A program made the translations under genes and the position numbers. Below the pieces are notes generated by a model. The model had not been told where the DNA came from and made no database searches. It saw only the letters and a list, made by a program, of their open reading frames with translations. From Planctomycetota bacterium (GTDB lineage: Bacteria; Planctomycetota; B15-G4), in the NCBI GenBank assembly GCA_029259715.1, contig JAJDEP010000003.1:427370-491369 (forward strand): a DNA stretch of 64,000 nucleotides. Direction: 5' to 3'. This document shows positions 25,675-35,031 of this stretch, one piece after another (the stretch's first letter is position 1; each line of letters begins with the position of its first letter).

Positions 25675-27221
25675 GAGAAGTCGCCATCGTCGGAGGCGGC
25701 GTGTCCGGGCTGACCACCGCGCTGCTGCTGCTCAAGCAGGGCGTCGCCGTGACCCTCTACGAGGCCACCGCGCAGGAGGGCGGCCTGGCGGGCAGCTATC
25801 ACAGCGAGGGGTTCATCTTCGACTTCGGCCCGCACGAGTTCTGCACCAACAACCCGGCTCTGCACGAGCTGCTGCGGTCGGTCTGCGGCGACGACCTGCT
25901 GGAGATCGAGAAGTGCACCGCCCAGTACTTCAACGGCCGTTACGTGCGCTACCCCTTCGAGATCGCCGACGTCCTCAAGAACGTGAGCCCCCTGCTGTGC
26001 GTGCGGGCCCTGTTCGAGGTGGGCCTCGCCCGCCTGCGCAACCTGTTCAAGAAGCCGCCCGACGACTCGTTCAAGGCCTGGGCCTATTCGCGCTACGGCA
26101 AGACCCTGTACGAGATGTACTTCGGCCCCTACACCGAGAAGGTCTGGGGCATCGACCCGACCCAGCTCGACCCGCGCACGGCCAGCCAGCGCATCACCGT
26201 CGACTCGGTGTGGGACCTGATCCGCCGCACCGTGGGCTACAACCTCTTCGGCATGGAGGACTTCGAGCGGGCGCACAGCGAATTCCGGCGCGGCTTCTAC
26301 TACGTACGCGGCGGCATCGGCATGCTGCAGACGCACCTGCGCCGGGCCGTCGAGGAGCACGGCGGGCGACTCGTATTCGACAAGCGGCTCACCGGCGTGA
26401 CCCGCGGACCGGCCGCGCCCCCCGCATCCGCCGGCAGCGCGGCCGCGGGCGACCCGGCCGTCGGCGGCCCCATCGAGGCGCTGCACTTCGAGGACGGCAG
26501 CCGCGCCGAGGGCTTCGATGCCGTGGTCTCGACCATCCCCTTGCCCGTGCTGATCGACATCACCCTGGGCGAGGCGGGCCGGGCCCTGGCGCGGGTCAAC
26601 CGGCTGCCCTTCCGCGCGATGGTGTTCGTGTTCCTGCGCGTCGACAAGCCCAAGGTCCTCGACTACCACTGGACCTACTACCCCGACCTCGACATCCCCT
26701 TCCAGCGCGCCACCGAATTCGTCCACTTCGGCGCGGATATGACGCCGCCCACCCGTACCGGCATGACCCTCGAGATCGCCTGCGACAAGGACGACGCCAC
26801 CTGGCAGCGCACCGACGAGCAGATCCTCGACGACTGCCTGGTGGCCATGGAGCGCCTCGACCTGCTCACCCGTGACGAGGTGCTGGGCGCCGACATCGTC
26901 CGCGTGCCGTACGTCTACCCGCTGCAGGTCATGAACTTCCTCGAGAAGGCCGACGCCCTGCTGGAGGGGCTGGCCGAGGTGCCCAATGTCGTCTCCATCG
27001 GACGGCAGGGCCTGTTCCGCTACTGCAACATGAACGAATGCATGGAGATGGCCATCGACGTCGTGCCCCGCCTGATGGCCGGCGAGACGTCCATCCGCTG
27101 CACGACCACCGGGACCTGGCAGGGCGCCGGCGTCATCGACACGCCCGATGCCGTGACCGGAGGCGTGCAGACCACGGTGCAAGACACCGTGCAAGACACC
27201 GACACCCCGAGCCCGCGCTAG
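25671..27221 (+). CDS. FAD-dependent oxidoreductase, UDP-galactopyranose mutase-like
   Basis: A 516-residue flavoprotein starting with GTG and a Rossmann dinucleotide site, VAIVGGGVSGLTTALLLLKQ, then EGGLAGSY and the DFGPHEF segment. GPYTEKVWGIDPTQLDPR resembles UDP-galactopyranose mutase and related COG1232 proteins. The C-terminal FAD closing region contains SIGRQGLFRYCNMNECMEMA. A Pro/Ala/Gly linker near 245-265 looks like a surface loop and the last 30 residues are low complexity. Coupling to a sugar aminotransferase favours a role in sugar-nucleotide or glycan synthesis. A protoporphyrinogen-oxidase-type activity cannot be excluded. Confidence 0.85.
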   Translation: MREVAIVGGGVSGLTTALLLLKQGVAVTLYEATAQEGGLAGSYHSEGFIFDFGPHEFCTNNPALHELLRSVCGDDLLEIEKCTAQYFNGRYVRYPFEIADVLKNVSPLLCVRALFEVGLARLRNLFKKPPDDSFKAWAYSRYGKTLYEMYFGPYTEKVWGIDPTQLDPRTASQRITVDSVWDLIRRTVGYNLFGMEDFERAHSEFRRGFYYVRGGIGMLQTHLRRAVEEHGGRLVFDKRLTGVTRGPAAPPASAGSAAAGDPAVGGPIEALHFEDGSRAEGFDAVVSTIPLPVLIDITLGEAGRALARVNRLPFRAMVFVFLRVDKPKVLDYHWTYYPDLDIPFQRATEFVHFGADMTPPTRTGMTLEIACDKDDATWQRTDEQILDDCLVAMERLDLLTRDEVLGADIVRVPYVYPLQVMNFLEKADALLEGLAEVPNVVSIGRQGLFRYCNMNECMEMAIDVVPRLMAGETSIRCTTTGTWQGAGVIDTPDAVTGGVQTTVQDTVQDTDTPSPR

Positions 27222-27234
27222 GCGCGTCCGGCGC

Positions 27235-28899
27235 TCAACCGTCCCAGGGTTGCAGGCGCGGCTGCGGCGCATCGCCCTGAAGCCGCCAGACGGTGCGATC
27301 GGCAAAGTAGGCGAGCAGTTCGGCGTTCTCGGCCGGCGACATCTCCCGGGCCCAGACCACGGCGGCCGCGTCGATGTCGGCGCGGTTGTAGACCCACTCG
27401 CGCGCTGTGTTGTGGCCCGGCTCGTAGCCCACCACGATCAGGTGCCGTCCGCCGTCCGCGCGCAGCCGCTGCTCCATGCGGGCCCGCTCGAAGTACCAGC
27501 GGTCGTCGGGCTCGCCGTGGACCCACACCTGGGCCCCCAGGCGGAGCAGACTCGCCACCAGCAGGCCGGCCAGCAAGGCCTGGCCCCAGCGTCGGCGTCC
27601 GCCGCGACGGCCGCGCCACGCGGCCATGCGGCGCATGCTCGCCACCACCAACAGCAGCAACGGCCCGGCCACCGGCGCGGCGTAGTGACGTCCGTAGTAG
27701 GTCGACCCGGCCAGGGCCAGGGCCAGCACGCCCACGGTGAGCAGGGCGAAGCGCATCCAGCGGTCGCGCAGCACGCCGGGCAGCCACAGCAGGGGCAGGG
27801 TCAGGAACACGCCCAGGTAGAACGACCACAGGTTGGAGCCGCGCCGGCGCAGGGCCTCGCTGAAGCCCGACCACGAGCGCTTGTCGCGATACTCGTCGAG
27901 GTAGAAACCGGTCCAGAAGTCCTCGATGGCCTGGTGGCGGTATTCAGGAACAGGGCGTGGCGACATCCACAGGAAGGGCGGCGCCACCACGTAGTCGTCC
28001 TCGTAGACCATGTAGGGCATGCGCAACGGATCGCCCGTGACGGCCTCGTTGGACACGGCGAGCGCCCCGGCGGTGAGGGCCAGCATGCCGAGCAGTGGCA
28101 AGGCCAGGCGCCGCGTGACGAGGCCGCGGGGCAGGCCCCCGCGTTGACGCAGGCCCCCCAGCCACCAGGCTCCCACCACGACCGCCGACGGCAGGCTCGC
28201 CACCAACCCCTCCCACGGGCGACACAGGGCCAGCAGCATCAGGCCCGCGCCCGCCACCAGCGCCTCGCGCACCCGCGGCTCACGCCGCAACCGCGGCAGC
28301 GCGCCGAACAACAGGGCCCCGCCGGCCACCGGCAAGGCGCCGCCCCAGTAACTCTGGCTGAAGTAGGTCGCCACCCCGAGACGCACCACCCCCAGCACGG
28401 CCACGAGCACGGCCCAGCGCGGCGGCAGCCAGCCTCGCGCCATCCAGGCCAGGGCGCCGGCCATGAGGGCCGCCGCCAACCACACCCCCACCAGCGGATC
28501 ACCGAGCACCTGCCCCAGCGCCAGGAACAGCCCCGGGCCCGGCGGATACTTGCTCACGTAGCTCGGCTCGTGGATCACCTGCAACGTCTCGAAGTGGCGC
28601 CACAGCGGGTGCGTGGGGTTGGCGAGCCGCCCGCTGGCGAAGGTGTCCGCCGCCAGCAGGTAGGAGAACTCGTCGTGGATGCGGGGCTGGGGCCACTGCA
28701 CGAAGGTGGCCACCGCCGCCGAGCCCGCCGCGGCACACAGCGCCGCCACGACCACAACCCGGGCCGGGCGCCGCGCGAGCCCGTCGAGGACGGATGCCAT
28801 GCGTCGCCACAGCCACGCGCCGCCCCCCGGCACGAGCAGCGCGGCCCCGACCGCCACCAGGGCGACCCAGGGCTCGAATTGGATCAGCGCCCCCTTCAC
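27235..28899 (-). CDS. Polytopic membrane protein, GT-C glycosyltransferase-like
   Basis: 554 residues with about ten or more hydrophobic segments. After the first transmembrane helices comes QPRIHDEFSYLLAADTFASG; an acidic Asp-Glu pair in this loop is typical of GT-C enzymes that use lipid-phosphate sugars (PMT/ArnT type). A hydrophilic C-terminal domain (about 450-554) follows the last membrane helix. The start is taken as GTG at 28899; the nearby ATG at 28910 is closed by a stop. It may glycosylate lipid or protein with sugars made by the neighbouring genes. It is the last gene of the minus-strand group 49 nt downstream of the DUF1080 gene. Confidence 0.75.
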   Translation of the reverse strand: MKGALIQFEPWVALVAVGAALLVPGGGAWLWRRMASVLDGLARRPARVVVVAALCAAAGSAAVATFVQWPQPRIHDEFSYLLAADTFASGRLANPTHPLWRHFETLQVIHEPSYVSKYPPGPGLFLALGQVLGDPLVGVWLAAALMAGALAWMARGWLPPRWAVLVAVLGVVRLGVATYFSQSYWGGALPVAGGALLFGALPRLRREPRVREALVAGAGLMLLALCRPWEGLVASLPSAVVVGAWWLGGLRQRGGLPRGLVTRRLALPLLGMLALTAGALAVSNEAVTGDPLRMPYMVYEDDYVVAPPFLWMSPRPVPEYRHQAIEDFWTGFYLDEYRDKRSWSGFSEALRRRGSNLWSFYLGVFLTLPLLWLPGVLRDRWMRFALLTVGVLALALAGSTYYGRHYAAPVAGPLLLLVVASMRRMAAWRGRRGGRRRWGQALLAGLLVASLLRLGAQVWVHGEPDDRWYFERARMEQRLRADGGRHLIVVGYEPGHNTAREWVYNRADIDAAAVVWAREMSPAENAELLAYFADRTVWRLQGDAPQPRLQPWDG

Positions 28900-28948
28900 G
28901 CCCCGATCATGCCCCGGCGGAATGCAACGTTGAAGGCGCGGCTGGTCC

Positions 28949-29704
28949 TCACAGCCGGCGGATGCGCAGGTTGCGGTACCAGACGCGGTCGCCGTGGTCC
29001 TGCAGGGCGATGCGCCCCTTCCCCGCCCGGCCGTAGTCGGGCATCGACGCGAACTTGCTGGCGGCCACCAGCGCCTCCCACTCGGGGCTGCCCAGGTCGT
29101 ATTCGAGCAGCAGCAACCCATTCAGGCGGTGTTCGACATGGCCGTCCGTCACCGTGAGGTGCGCCTCGTTGAACTGCCCCACGGCCCACGTGGCGTCACG
29201 CTCAGGGGCGTGCAGCGCATAGTTGGACCCCGCGGACGTGCGCGGTTCGCCGCCGTCCGGGTGGCCGTCGTTGTCGAGCACCTGCATCTCGGGGCCGGTC
29301 TGCCAGACCCAATCGTGAGCGTCGCTCACGTGGAAGAAGATGCCGCTGTTGCCGGCCGGTTGGATCTTCCACTCGAGCTTCAACTCGAAGTCCTCGTAAA
29401 CCTCCGCGGTCACGATGTCGCCGCCGCCCTGTGTGTGATGCAGCGTGCCTTCGACCGCCTGCCAGCCCTCGGGGATCGGCCCGCCGCGATGGGCCTGCCA
29501 GCCCCTCAGGGACTCGCCGTCGAAGAGCAGTTCCCAACCCGCGTCCCGCTCGGCCGCGGTGAGCGTGTTCGGTTGCCGCTTCTGCGGCTCGCCGCCGTCT
29601 CTCCCCGCACAGCCCGGCGCGAGGGACAGCGCCACGCCCAGCGACATGCCCAACACCGTGCACAGCGCCGGCCGCAGCGCCACTCTCACGAGTCCGCGCT
29701 TCAT
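28949..29704 (-). CDS. DUF1080 (3-keto-disaccharide hydrolase-type) lipoprotein
   Basis: The 251-residue protein has a lipoprotein signal (VLGMSLGVALSLAPGC). A DUF1080 domain with concanavalin-like beta-sandwich sequence follows: WELLFDGESLRGWQAHRGG, TLHHTQGGGDIVT, YEDFELKLEWKIQPAGNSGI, then GPEMQVLDNDGH. The family, abundant in Planctomycetota and Verrucomicrobiota, binds or cleaves glycans; some members are assigned as 3-keto-disaccharide hydrolases. The ATG overlaps the stop of the MFS gene (ATGA). The dehydrogenase and epimerase upstream fit a carbohydrate utilisation operon. Confidence 0.9.
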   Translation of the reverse strand: MKRGLVRVALRPALCTVLGMSLGVALSLAPGCAGRDGGEPQKRQPNTLTAAERDAGWELLFDGESLRGWQAHRGGPIPEGWQAVEGTLHHTQGGGDIVTAEVYEDFELKLEWKIQPAGNSGIFFHVSDAHDWVWQTGPEMQVLDNDGHPDGGEPRTSAGSNYALHAPERDATWAVGQFNEAHLTVTDGHVEHRLNGLLLLEYDLGSPEWEALVAASKFASMPDYGRAGKGRIALQDHGDRVWYRNLRIRRL

Positions 29705-31053
29705 GGCGCGATCTCGTCGGGCGCCTCGACGGGCAAGGCCGCCGCCGCCCCGCCGGCACCCTCGCCGACTGCCCCGCCGGCCGCTCCACCGTCGCCCTCG
29801 CCCTGCGTCTCGTCGCGGAAAACCGCAAACACGAGCAGCATGGCCGCGCCGCCGATGGCCGCCAGGGTCCACCACAGGCTGGAGTAGTCGAGGGTCCCGC
29901 CCGCCGGAGTGAAGCGCGTCGAGAGATCGTCGAGCAGCACGCCCGCCAGCACGGGTCCGCCGCCCAGGATCATGATGCCGAACACCGTCTGGGCCGAGTG
30001 GCGCACGTCCCTCGGGGCGATGCGATCGACGTAGATGAAGGCCGACGCGAAGAAGCACGCGAAGCAGACGCCGTGCAAGGCCTGACTCGCCACGAGCACC
30101 GGCACCGGCAGATCGGTGAAGCCCCAAAGTCCGTAGCGGGCCAGGTAGGCCGCCGCGCCGATGGTCAGGACGATGCGGAAGCCCAGTCGCTTGAGCATGG
30201 CGCCGAGCAGCAGCATGACCACGATCTCGCTGCCCTGCCCGATGGTCATGGCCGGCATGATGTCGCTGTCGCGCAGGCCCAGAAACGAAAGGAACGGCGC
30301 GGTCTGCATGAAGTAGATCTGGTGCACGGTGGAGATCAGCAGACTCGCCAAGACCAACACCGCGAACGACGGCCGCTTGAACAGCCCGAAGGCCTTCGCG
30401 AAGGCCAGCGACTCGGTGGCGTCGCGCTTGGGCGGCGTGTGCGGCAGCGTCAGGCAGAACAGCGCGTACACCACCGAGAGCAGCGCCGAGTAGCGCAGCG
30501 CGTTGGACAGCTCGCCCGTGACCCCCGACACCTCGGGTCCGCTCAGGAAGGGCGGCATCCAATCGAGGGTCAGGCCGGTCTGCAGCCAGATCATGGGGAA
30601 CGTCCAGCTCGCCACGATCCAGCCGATGGTGCCCCACAGCCGCACCCGGGGAAAGTCGCGCTGCTCGTCGGCCATGTGCGTGAAGGCCATGGAGTTGCTG
30701 AGCGCGATGGTCGGCATGTAGACGACGCTGTAGGCGATCGACAGCCACAGCCACGCCGCATAGGTCGTCTGCTCGGCGAGCAGCCAGTTGATGCCGCCGC
30801 CGAGCAGCAACAGCACGGCCAGGAAGCGCTGGGTGGCGAAGAAGCGGTCGGCGATCTGCCCGGCGATGAAGGGCGAGCTGATGGCGCCCACCGAACCGGC
30901 GATGCCGAGGATCAGGGCGATGTCGCCGGGCGCGAACCCCAGGCCCCCCTCCTCGGTGGGCGCGCCAAGGTAGCGCGCGGCGATGGGCAGCCACGCGCCC
31001 CACACCGCGTACTGCAGGAACATCATCACGGAGAGCCGCGACAGGACGCTCAA
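29701..31053 (-). CDS. MFS transporter, nucleoside:H+ symporter type
   Basis: 450 residues with about 12 membrane helices. The N-terminus VMMFLQYAVWGAWLPIAARY and the following GIAGSVGAISSPFIAGQIADR match the NupG/XapB-like group, which in this kind of operon often moves sugars or nucleosides. The start is TTG with GGAGGGG 8 nt upstream. The C-terminus is a Gly/Ala/Glu-rich cytoplasmic tail. It lies 48 nt after the epimerase gene and overlaps the DUF1080 gene. Confidence 0.9.
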   Translation of the reverse strand: MSVLSRLSVMMFLQYAVWGAWLPIAARYLGAPTEEGGLGFAPGDIALILGIAGSVGAISSPFIAGQIADRFFATQRFLAVLLLLGGGINWLLAEQTTYAAWLWLSIAYSVVYMPTIALSNSMAFTHMADEQRDFPRVRLWGTIGWIVASWTFPMIWLQTGLTLDWMPPFLSGPEVSGVTGELSNALRYSALLSVVYALFCLTLPHTPPKRDATESLAFAKAFGLFKRPSFAVLVLASLLISTVHQIYFMQTAPFLSFLGLRDSDIMPAMTIGQGSEIVVMLLLGAMLKRLGFRIVLTIGAAAYLARYGLWGFTDLPVPVLVASQALHGVCFACFFASAFIYVDRIAPRDVRHSAQTVFGIMILGGGPVLAGVLLDDLSTRFTPAGGTLDYSSLWWTLAAIGGAAMLLVFAVFRDETQGEGDGGAAGGAVGEGAGGAAAALPVEAPDEIAP

Positions 31054-31101
31054 GGTTTCACCCCTCCTCGGTGAGCCGAAGCTGCGGTTGGATGCTGCAG
31101 C

Positions 31102-32148
31102 CTATTCGGCGTAGGCCGCGTCGAAGGCCCGGTCGCTGCCGGGGAAGTCGAGCTTGCGCACGAAGGCGGAGGCCTCAGCGGCGCCGTGTTCGCGATCCAT
31201 GGCGGGGTCCTCCCATTCCACGGTGAGCGGGCCGGAATAACCGCCGGCGTTCAGCGCCCGGATGATGCCCTCGAAGTCGATGCGCCCGCGCCCCGGCGTG
31301 CGGAAGTCCCAGAAGCGCCCGGCGTCGCCGAAGTCCGAGTGACCGCCGAAGACGCCCGACTCGGCGAAGCCGTCCTTCCACCAGACGTCCTTCATGTGGA
31401 CGTTGAGGATGCGGGGCGCGAACTCGCGCAGGAAGGCCAGGTAGTCCACGCCCTGGTAGCCGAAGTGGGACGGGTCGAAGTTGAAGCCGAAGCGTTCGTG
31501 CCCGTCGAGGGCCGCCAGCGCCCGACGGCTGGTGGTGATGTCGAAGGCGATCTCGGTCGGGTGCACCTCGAGGGCGAAGTGCACGTCGACGGCGGCATAG
31601 GCGTCGAGGATGGGACGCCAGCGGGCGGCGAAGTCGGCATAACCCGCCTCGATACCGCCCGGCGGCAGGGGCGGGAAGGCATAGGCCTGGGCCCAGATCG
31701 GGCTGCCGGTGAAGCCCACCACCACGGTCTTGCCCGTGCGGTCGAGCACCGCCCGCACGCCGTCGGGGGCGATATCAAAGAAACGCCGGGCGGCGCGCCC
31801 CGTCACGATCATCTCGTCGGCGGCGCGGCGGCGCACGCCCTCGGGGTCGCCGTCGCCCCACACCGCCGGCGGAAGGATCGCCTCGTGCCGGGCGTCGACG
31901 GGATCGGCCACCGCCTGCCCCACCAGGTGGTTGCTGATGGCGAAGCTGCCCAGGCCGTGATCCTGCAGCAGCTCCCAGCGGGCGCGGCAGTAGCCCTCGT
32001 CGTCGGCGGCGCGGTGCACGTCGAAGTGATCGCCCCAGCAGGCCAGCTCGAGGCCGTCGTAACCGAAGGCCGCGGCCTTACCGACCAGGGTCTCCAACGG
32101 CAGGTCGGCCCACTGCCCCGTGAACAGGCACACCGGTCGCGTCATCAT
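31102..32148 (-). CDS. Sugar phosphate isomerase/epimerase family protein (xylose-isomerase-like TIM barrel)
   Basis: A 348-residue AP-endonuclease-2-type TIM barrel. [17 protein letters not shown] starts the barrel. Metal-binding candidates are Glu in [13 protein letters not shown], Asp/His in [13 protein letters not shown], His in [11 protein letters not shown] and Glu in [12 protein letters not shown]. The ATG at 32148 overlaps the stop of the Gfo/Idh gene (ATGA). The pairing with Gfo/Idh is common in sugar or inositol catabolism; the substrate is not determined. Confidence 0.9.
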   Translation of the reverse strand: MMTRPVCLFTGQWADLPLETLVGKAAAFGYDGLELACWGDHFDVHRAADDEGYCRARWELLQDHGLGSFAISNHLVGQAVADPVDARHEAILPPAVWGDGDPEGVRRRAADEMIVTGRAARRFFDIAPDGVRAVLDRTGKTVVVGFTGSPIWAQAYAFPPLPPGGIEAGYADFAARWRPILDAYAAVDVHFALEVHPTEIAFDITTSRRALAALDGHERFGFNFDPSHFGYQGVDYLAFLREFAPRILNVHMKDVWWKDGFAESGVFGGHSDFGDAGRFWDFRTPGRGRIDFEGIIRALNAGGYSGPLTVEWEDPAMDREHGAAEASAFVRKLDFPGSDRAFDAAYAE

Positions 32149-33368
32149 CGCACCTCGCTCAACTTCACGGCTCGACGTTCCTTCGCGGCGATGAGCGCCG
32201 CCTCCAGCACACGCTGCGTCTCGTAGGCATCGGCGAAGTCCGGCAGCGGGAGCGTCGGCTTGCGCCCGGCCACCGCGCGCACGATGTCGGCGGCCATGTT
32301 CACGAACCCGTGCTCGTAGCCGAGGCCGTGGGCGTCGGGCCACCAGTTCTCGACGTAGGGGTGCTTTCCCGCCGCTGAGGTGGCCACGATGCGGCGCCAC
32401 CCGCCCGTGCGCTCGCCCAAGGCCTCGTCGTGGAACCACAGGTCGTTCATCTGCTCGAAGTCGAAGCGCAGCGAGCCGCCCTCGCCGTTGAGCTCGATGA
32501 CGTTCCGGTTCAGGTGTCCGCTGGCCACCCGCGAGGCCTCGAAGCTCGCCACCGCCCCGCCCTTGAACGAGGCCAGGAACAGCGCGGCGTCGTCGACGTC
32601 GCTACGTCCGGTGCGCCCGGCCGCGCGCTGCGTCCCGCCGGCGCCCTTGCCGCCGCCGCTCTTGCCCCCCGCACCACCCTTGCGCGTGCCGCCACCGCCC
32701 TCGATCACGCGCTCCTTCACGAAGGTGCGCGTCACCGCTCCGTGGACCTCGGTGATCTCGTCACCGGTGAGGAAGCGCGCCAGGTCGACGATGTGGGCGT
32801 TGAGGTCGCCGTGGGCCCCCGAGCCCGCGCGCTTCTTCTGGAAGCGCCAGGTCATGGGCATGTCCGGGCCGCCCCAGCTCTGCAGGTAGTGAGCGCGCAC
32901 GTGGTGGATGCGCCCGAGCCGGCCCTCGCGCACGAGCTGCCACGCCAACGCCAGCGCGGGACAACGCCGGTAGTTGAACCACACGAAGGTCTTGCCCTTG
33001 CTCTTGGCGGCGGCCCGCTGCATCGCCCGCGCGTCGTCGAGGGTGCCGGCCAGGGGCTTCTCGCAGGCCACATGCTTGCCGGCTGCCAGGGCAGCGAGGG
33101 CCTGCTCGGCGTGCAGGTCGTTGGGCGTACCCACGTCGACGAGGTCGATGGCCTCGTCCTCGACCAGGTCCTGCCAGCGGGTCGTCCAGCCTTCCCAGTC
33201 CCACTGCGTCGCGAAGGGCCCGAGGGTCTCGGCGTCCCGGGCGGCCACCGTGTCGAGCACCACGTCGCGCGGCAGGTCGAAGAAACGGTTGGCCTGCCCC
33301 CACGCGTTGCTGTGCGCGCGGCCCATGAACTTCGAGCCGATGAGCCCGATGCGGAGCGGCTTGGCCAT
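32145..33368 (-). CDS. Gfo/Idh/MocA family NAD(P)-dependent oxidoreductase
   Basis: 407 residues. The Rossmann fold begins [20 protein letters not shown]. The family signature CEKPLAGTL is at 102-110, and the active-site region [16 protein letters not shown] has the expected Asp and His. Residues about 223-255 are an unusual Gly/Lys-rich insertion ([15 protein letters not shown]) inside the C-terminal domain. The family interconverts hydroxy- and keto-sugars. It heads the operon with the epimerase, MFS and DUF1080 genes. Confidence 0.92.
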   Translation of the reverse strand: MAKPLRIGLIGSKFMGRAHSNAWGQANRFFDLPRDVVLDTVAARDAETLGPFATQWDWEGWTTRWQDLVEDEAIDLVDVGTPNDLHAEQALAALAAGKHVACEKPLAGTLDDARAMQRAAAKSKGKTFVWFNYRRCPALALAWQLVREGRLGRIHHVRAHYLQSWGGPDMPMTWRFQKKRAGSGAHGDLNAHIVDLARFLTGDEITEVHGAVTRTFVKERVIEGGGGTRKGGAGGKSGGGKGAGGTQRAAGRTGRSDVDDAALFLASFKGGAVASFEASRVASGHLNRNVIELNGEGGSLRFDFEQMNDLWFHDEALGERTGGWRRIVATSAAGKHPYVENWWPDAHGLGYEHGFVNMAADIVRAVAGRKPTLPLPDFADAYETQRVLEAALIAAKERRAVKLSEVR

Positions 33369-33439
33369 GGAGGCGGGGTTCCCTGCGTGGGCGGCGTCGT
33401 GGGCCGAACGGCCGTTGGGCCGCCGGACGAACTCCGGCG

Positions 33440-34303
33440 CTATTCTGCCATTCCCTCGCGTCGATAGGGGATCACTGCGTCCTCGGCGGGCCACCAACGC
33501 CGCAGCCAACGGTAGAGCCGCGGCCCCGTGGCCAGGCACAACGCCAGGCCCGCCACGGCGAGCACGTCGAGCGCATGGAAGATGTCCTGGGTCTCCCAGT
33601 CGACGGCGGCCGCGAGCCCCGCGATGACGAGCACCACCGCGTTGTGGGTCGCGTGCAGGATGATCGGGTAGCGCAGCGAACCGGTCTTCATGAAGACCAC
33701 GCCCAAGAGCAGCGCGGCGCAGAAGAGGCTCGGGGCGGCCGTCATGTGGGCCAGCCCGAAGAGCGCTGCCGTCGCCACGAGGGCCCGGCCCGGTGACCAC
33801 TTCACCGCCCAGCGCTGCAGCAACAGTCCGCGCCAGAGATATTCCTCGGCCAGGGGTGCGACGATCAGGCCCACGACCCCGAAGCCCGCGAAGCCGAGCA
33901 AGCCCCAAGGCGGCCCAAGGGCGTCGGGCAGGCCCAGGCTGCCCGGCTGCACCAGAGTGCCCATGAGCAGGCGCGCCCAGGTCGGGTCGACCCACTTCAG
34001 CAGGGCGAGTTGGATCCAAGTGAGCCCTGTGGCGAAGGCCGACATCATCAGCGCCAGCCGGATCGTCTCGCCGAGCGCATCGGCCCGCGGCGCGCGGCGG
34101 AACAGCCGCACATGGTCGACGCCCTGTCGGCGGGCGTAGACCCAGACGATCCAGGTGCCGCCCGCGTAGAACGTGACGACGCCGACCGCCCCCGTGAGAG
34201 CGCCGAGGATCTTGGCCGGGACGCCGAACCACTCGCCCACCGAGTCCACGGCCCAGGCGATGAGGCCCGCCGCCGCCGCCGCCGCGATGTGCAGGCCGAT
34301 CAC
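33440..34303 (-). CDS. CPBP family intramembrane glutamic endopeptidase
   Basis: 287 residues with about eight hydrophobic helices. The CPBP (Abi) motifs are in order: PLAEEYLWRGLLLQ (EExxxR), ALFGLAHMTAAP (FxxxH) and ILHATHNAVV (HxxxN/H). These define a Glu-based intramembrane protease. The GTG at 34303 is the first start downstream of the upstream gene's stop; an earlier start would overlap. It follows the NTF2-like lipoprotein and ATP-grasp genes, so it may process a product of that cluster, although this is only an inference. Confidence 0.88.
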   Translation of the reverse strand: MIGLHIAAAAAAGLIAWAVDSVGEWFGVPAKILGALTGAVGVVTFYAGGTWIVWVYARRQGVDHVRLFRRAPRADALGETIRLALMMSAFATGLTWIQLALLKWVDPTWARLLMGTLVQPGSLGLPDALGPPWGLLGFAGFGVVGLIVAPLAEEYLWRGLLLQRWAVKWSPGRALVATAALFGLAHMTAAPSLFCAALLLGVVFMKTGSLRYPIILHATHNAVVLVIAGLAAAVDWETQDIFHALDVLAVAGLALCLATGPRLYRWLRRWWPAEDAVIPYRREGMAE

Positions 34304-34341
34304 CCACCGGCCGCGGACGCCTTGAAAGGCGCAGGGCCGAC

Positions 34342-35031
34342 TCAGCGGTCGTCCCGCAGGTAAACCTCGGGGATCGGCTGACCGTCGCGCTCGGCGTCCC
34401 ACAGGATCGTGATGATCCACCAGCGGGCGCCGTCCCAGTAGGCCTGGATCGAGTTGATCCCGCGCTGGAAGGGCTCGCCGTCCGGCGTGGTGGCCGACTC
34501 GTAGGTGCTGAACACCTGGGCGATGTGCCCGTAGCGCTGAACCTGGCGCGCCGCCTCACGCTCGTAGAAGGGCTGCGCCGCGAACATGGGTTCGGCGCGG
34601 GCGCGGTAGTCCGCCGGGTCGTGCCAGGAGAGCGCCACCTCGCCGTCTTCGTTCACCCGCGTGGCCGCCAACCGCGCGACGCCGGGGAAGAACAGGCTTT
34701 CGAAGCGCTTCCAGTCGCGAGCCTCACCGGCCTCCCCCGAGATGACGGCGTAGAGGGCCGCGAGGATGGCGTCGAGGCTCTTCACGTCATCCGAAGCGGC
34801 GGTCGAGTGCGGTTGCAACGGCTTCCCCATGAGCAGACTCGCCTCCTCCATGCGCGCGGCCCCGGCGGCAGAGGCCTCCATGCCGCGCTGGGCCTCCTGC
34901 CGGGCCTGCAGCGCGTTGGCCTCGGCCCGGGCGGCTTGCTGCTGCGCGCGGATGGCCGAGCCCGCGCAACCCGTCGCCGCCAGCAGGATCGTCGCGGCCA
35001 CGACGGCCGTCACGACCGCCCTAGCGGACAT
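34342..35031 (-). CDS. NTF2-like (SnoaL/DUF4440-type) lipoprotein
   Basis: 229 residues with a lipoprotein signal (AATILLAATGC). An Ala/Gln/Glu-rich coiled coil follows (about 25-65), then an alpha+beta cone domain (80-225): LDAILAALYAVISGEAGEAR, LFFPGVARLAATR, INSIQAYWDGARWWIITILW. This order fits NTF2-like proteins that bind small molecules or act as enzymes. The start overlaps the end of the ATP-grasp gene by 11 nt, indicating coupled expression. A second NTF2-like lipoprotein lies next to the S51-like gene at 44019. Confidence 0.78.
   Translation of the reverse strand: MSARAVVTAVVAATILLAATGCAGSAIRAQQQAARAEANALQARQEAQRGMEASAAGAARMEEASLLMGKPLQPHSTAASDDVKSLDAILAALYAVISGEAGEARDWKRFESLFFPGVARLAATRVNEDGEVALSWHDPADYRARAEPMFAAQPFYEREAARQVQRYGHIAQVFSTYESATTPDGEPFQRGINSIQAYWDGARWWIITILWDAERDGQPIPEVYLRDDR

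Noticed and set aside
29705..31003. Long N-terminal extension of the DUF1080 protein
   Set aside because: It is a shifted reading of the MFS gene; the ATG at 29704 gives a proper lipoprotein signal.
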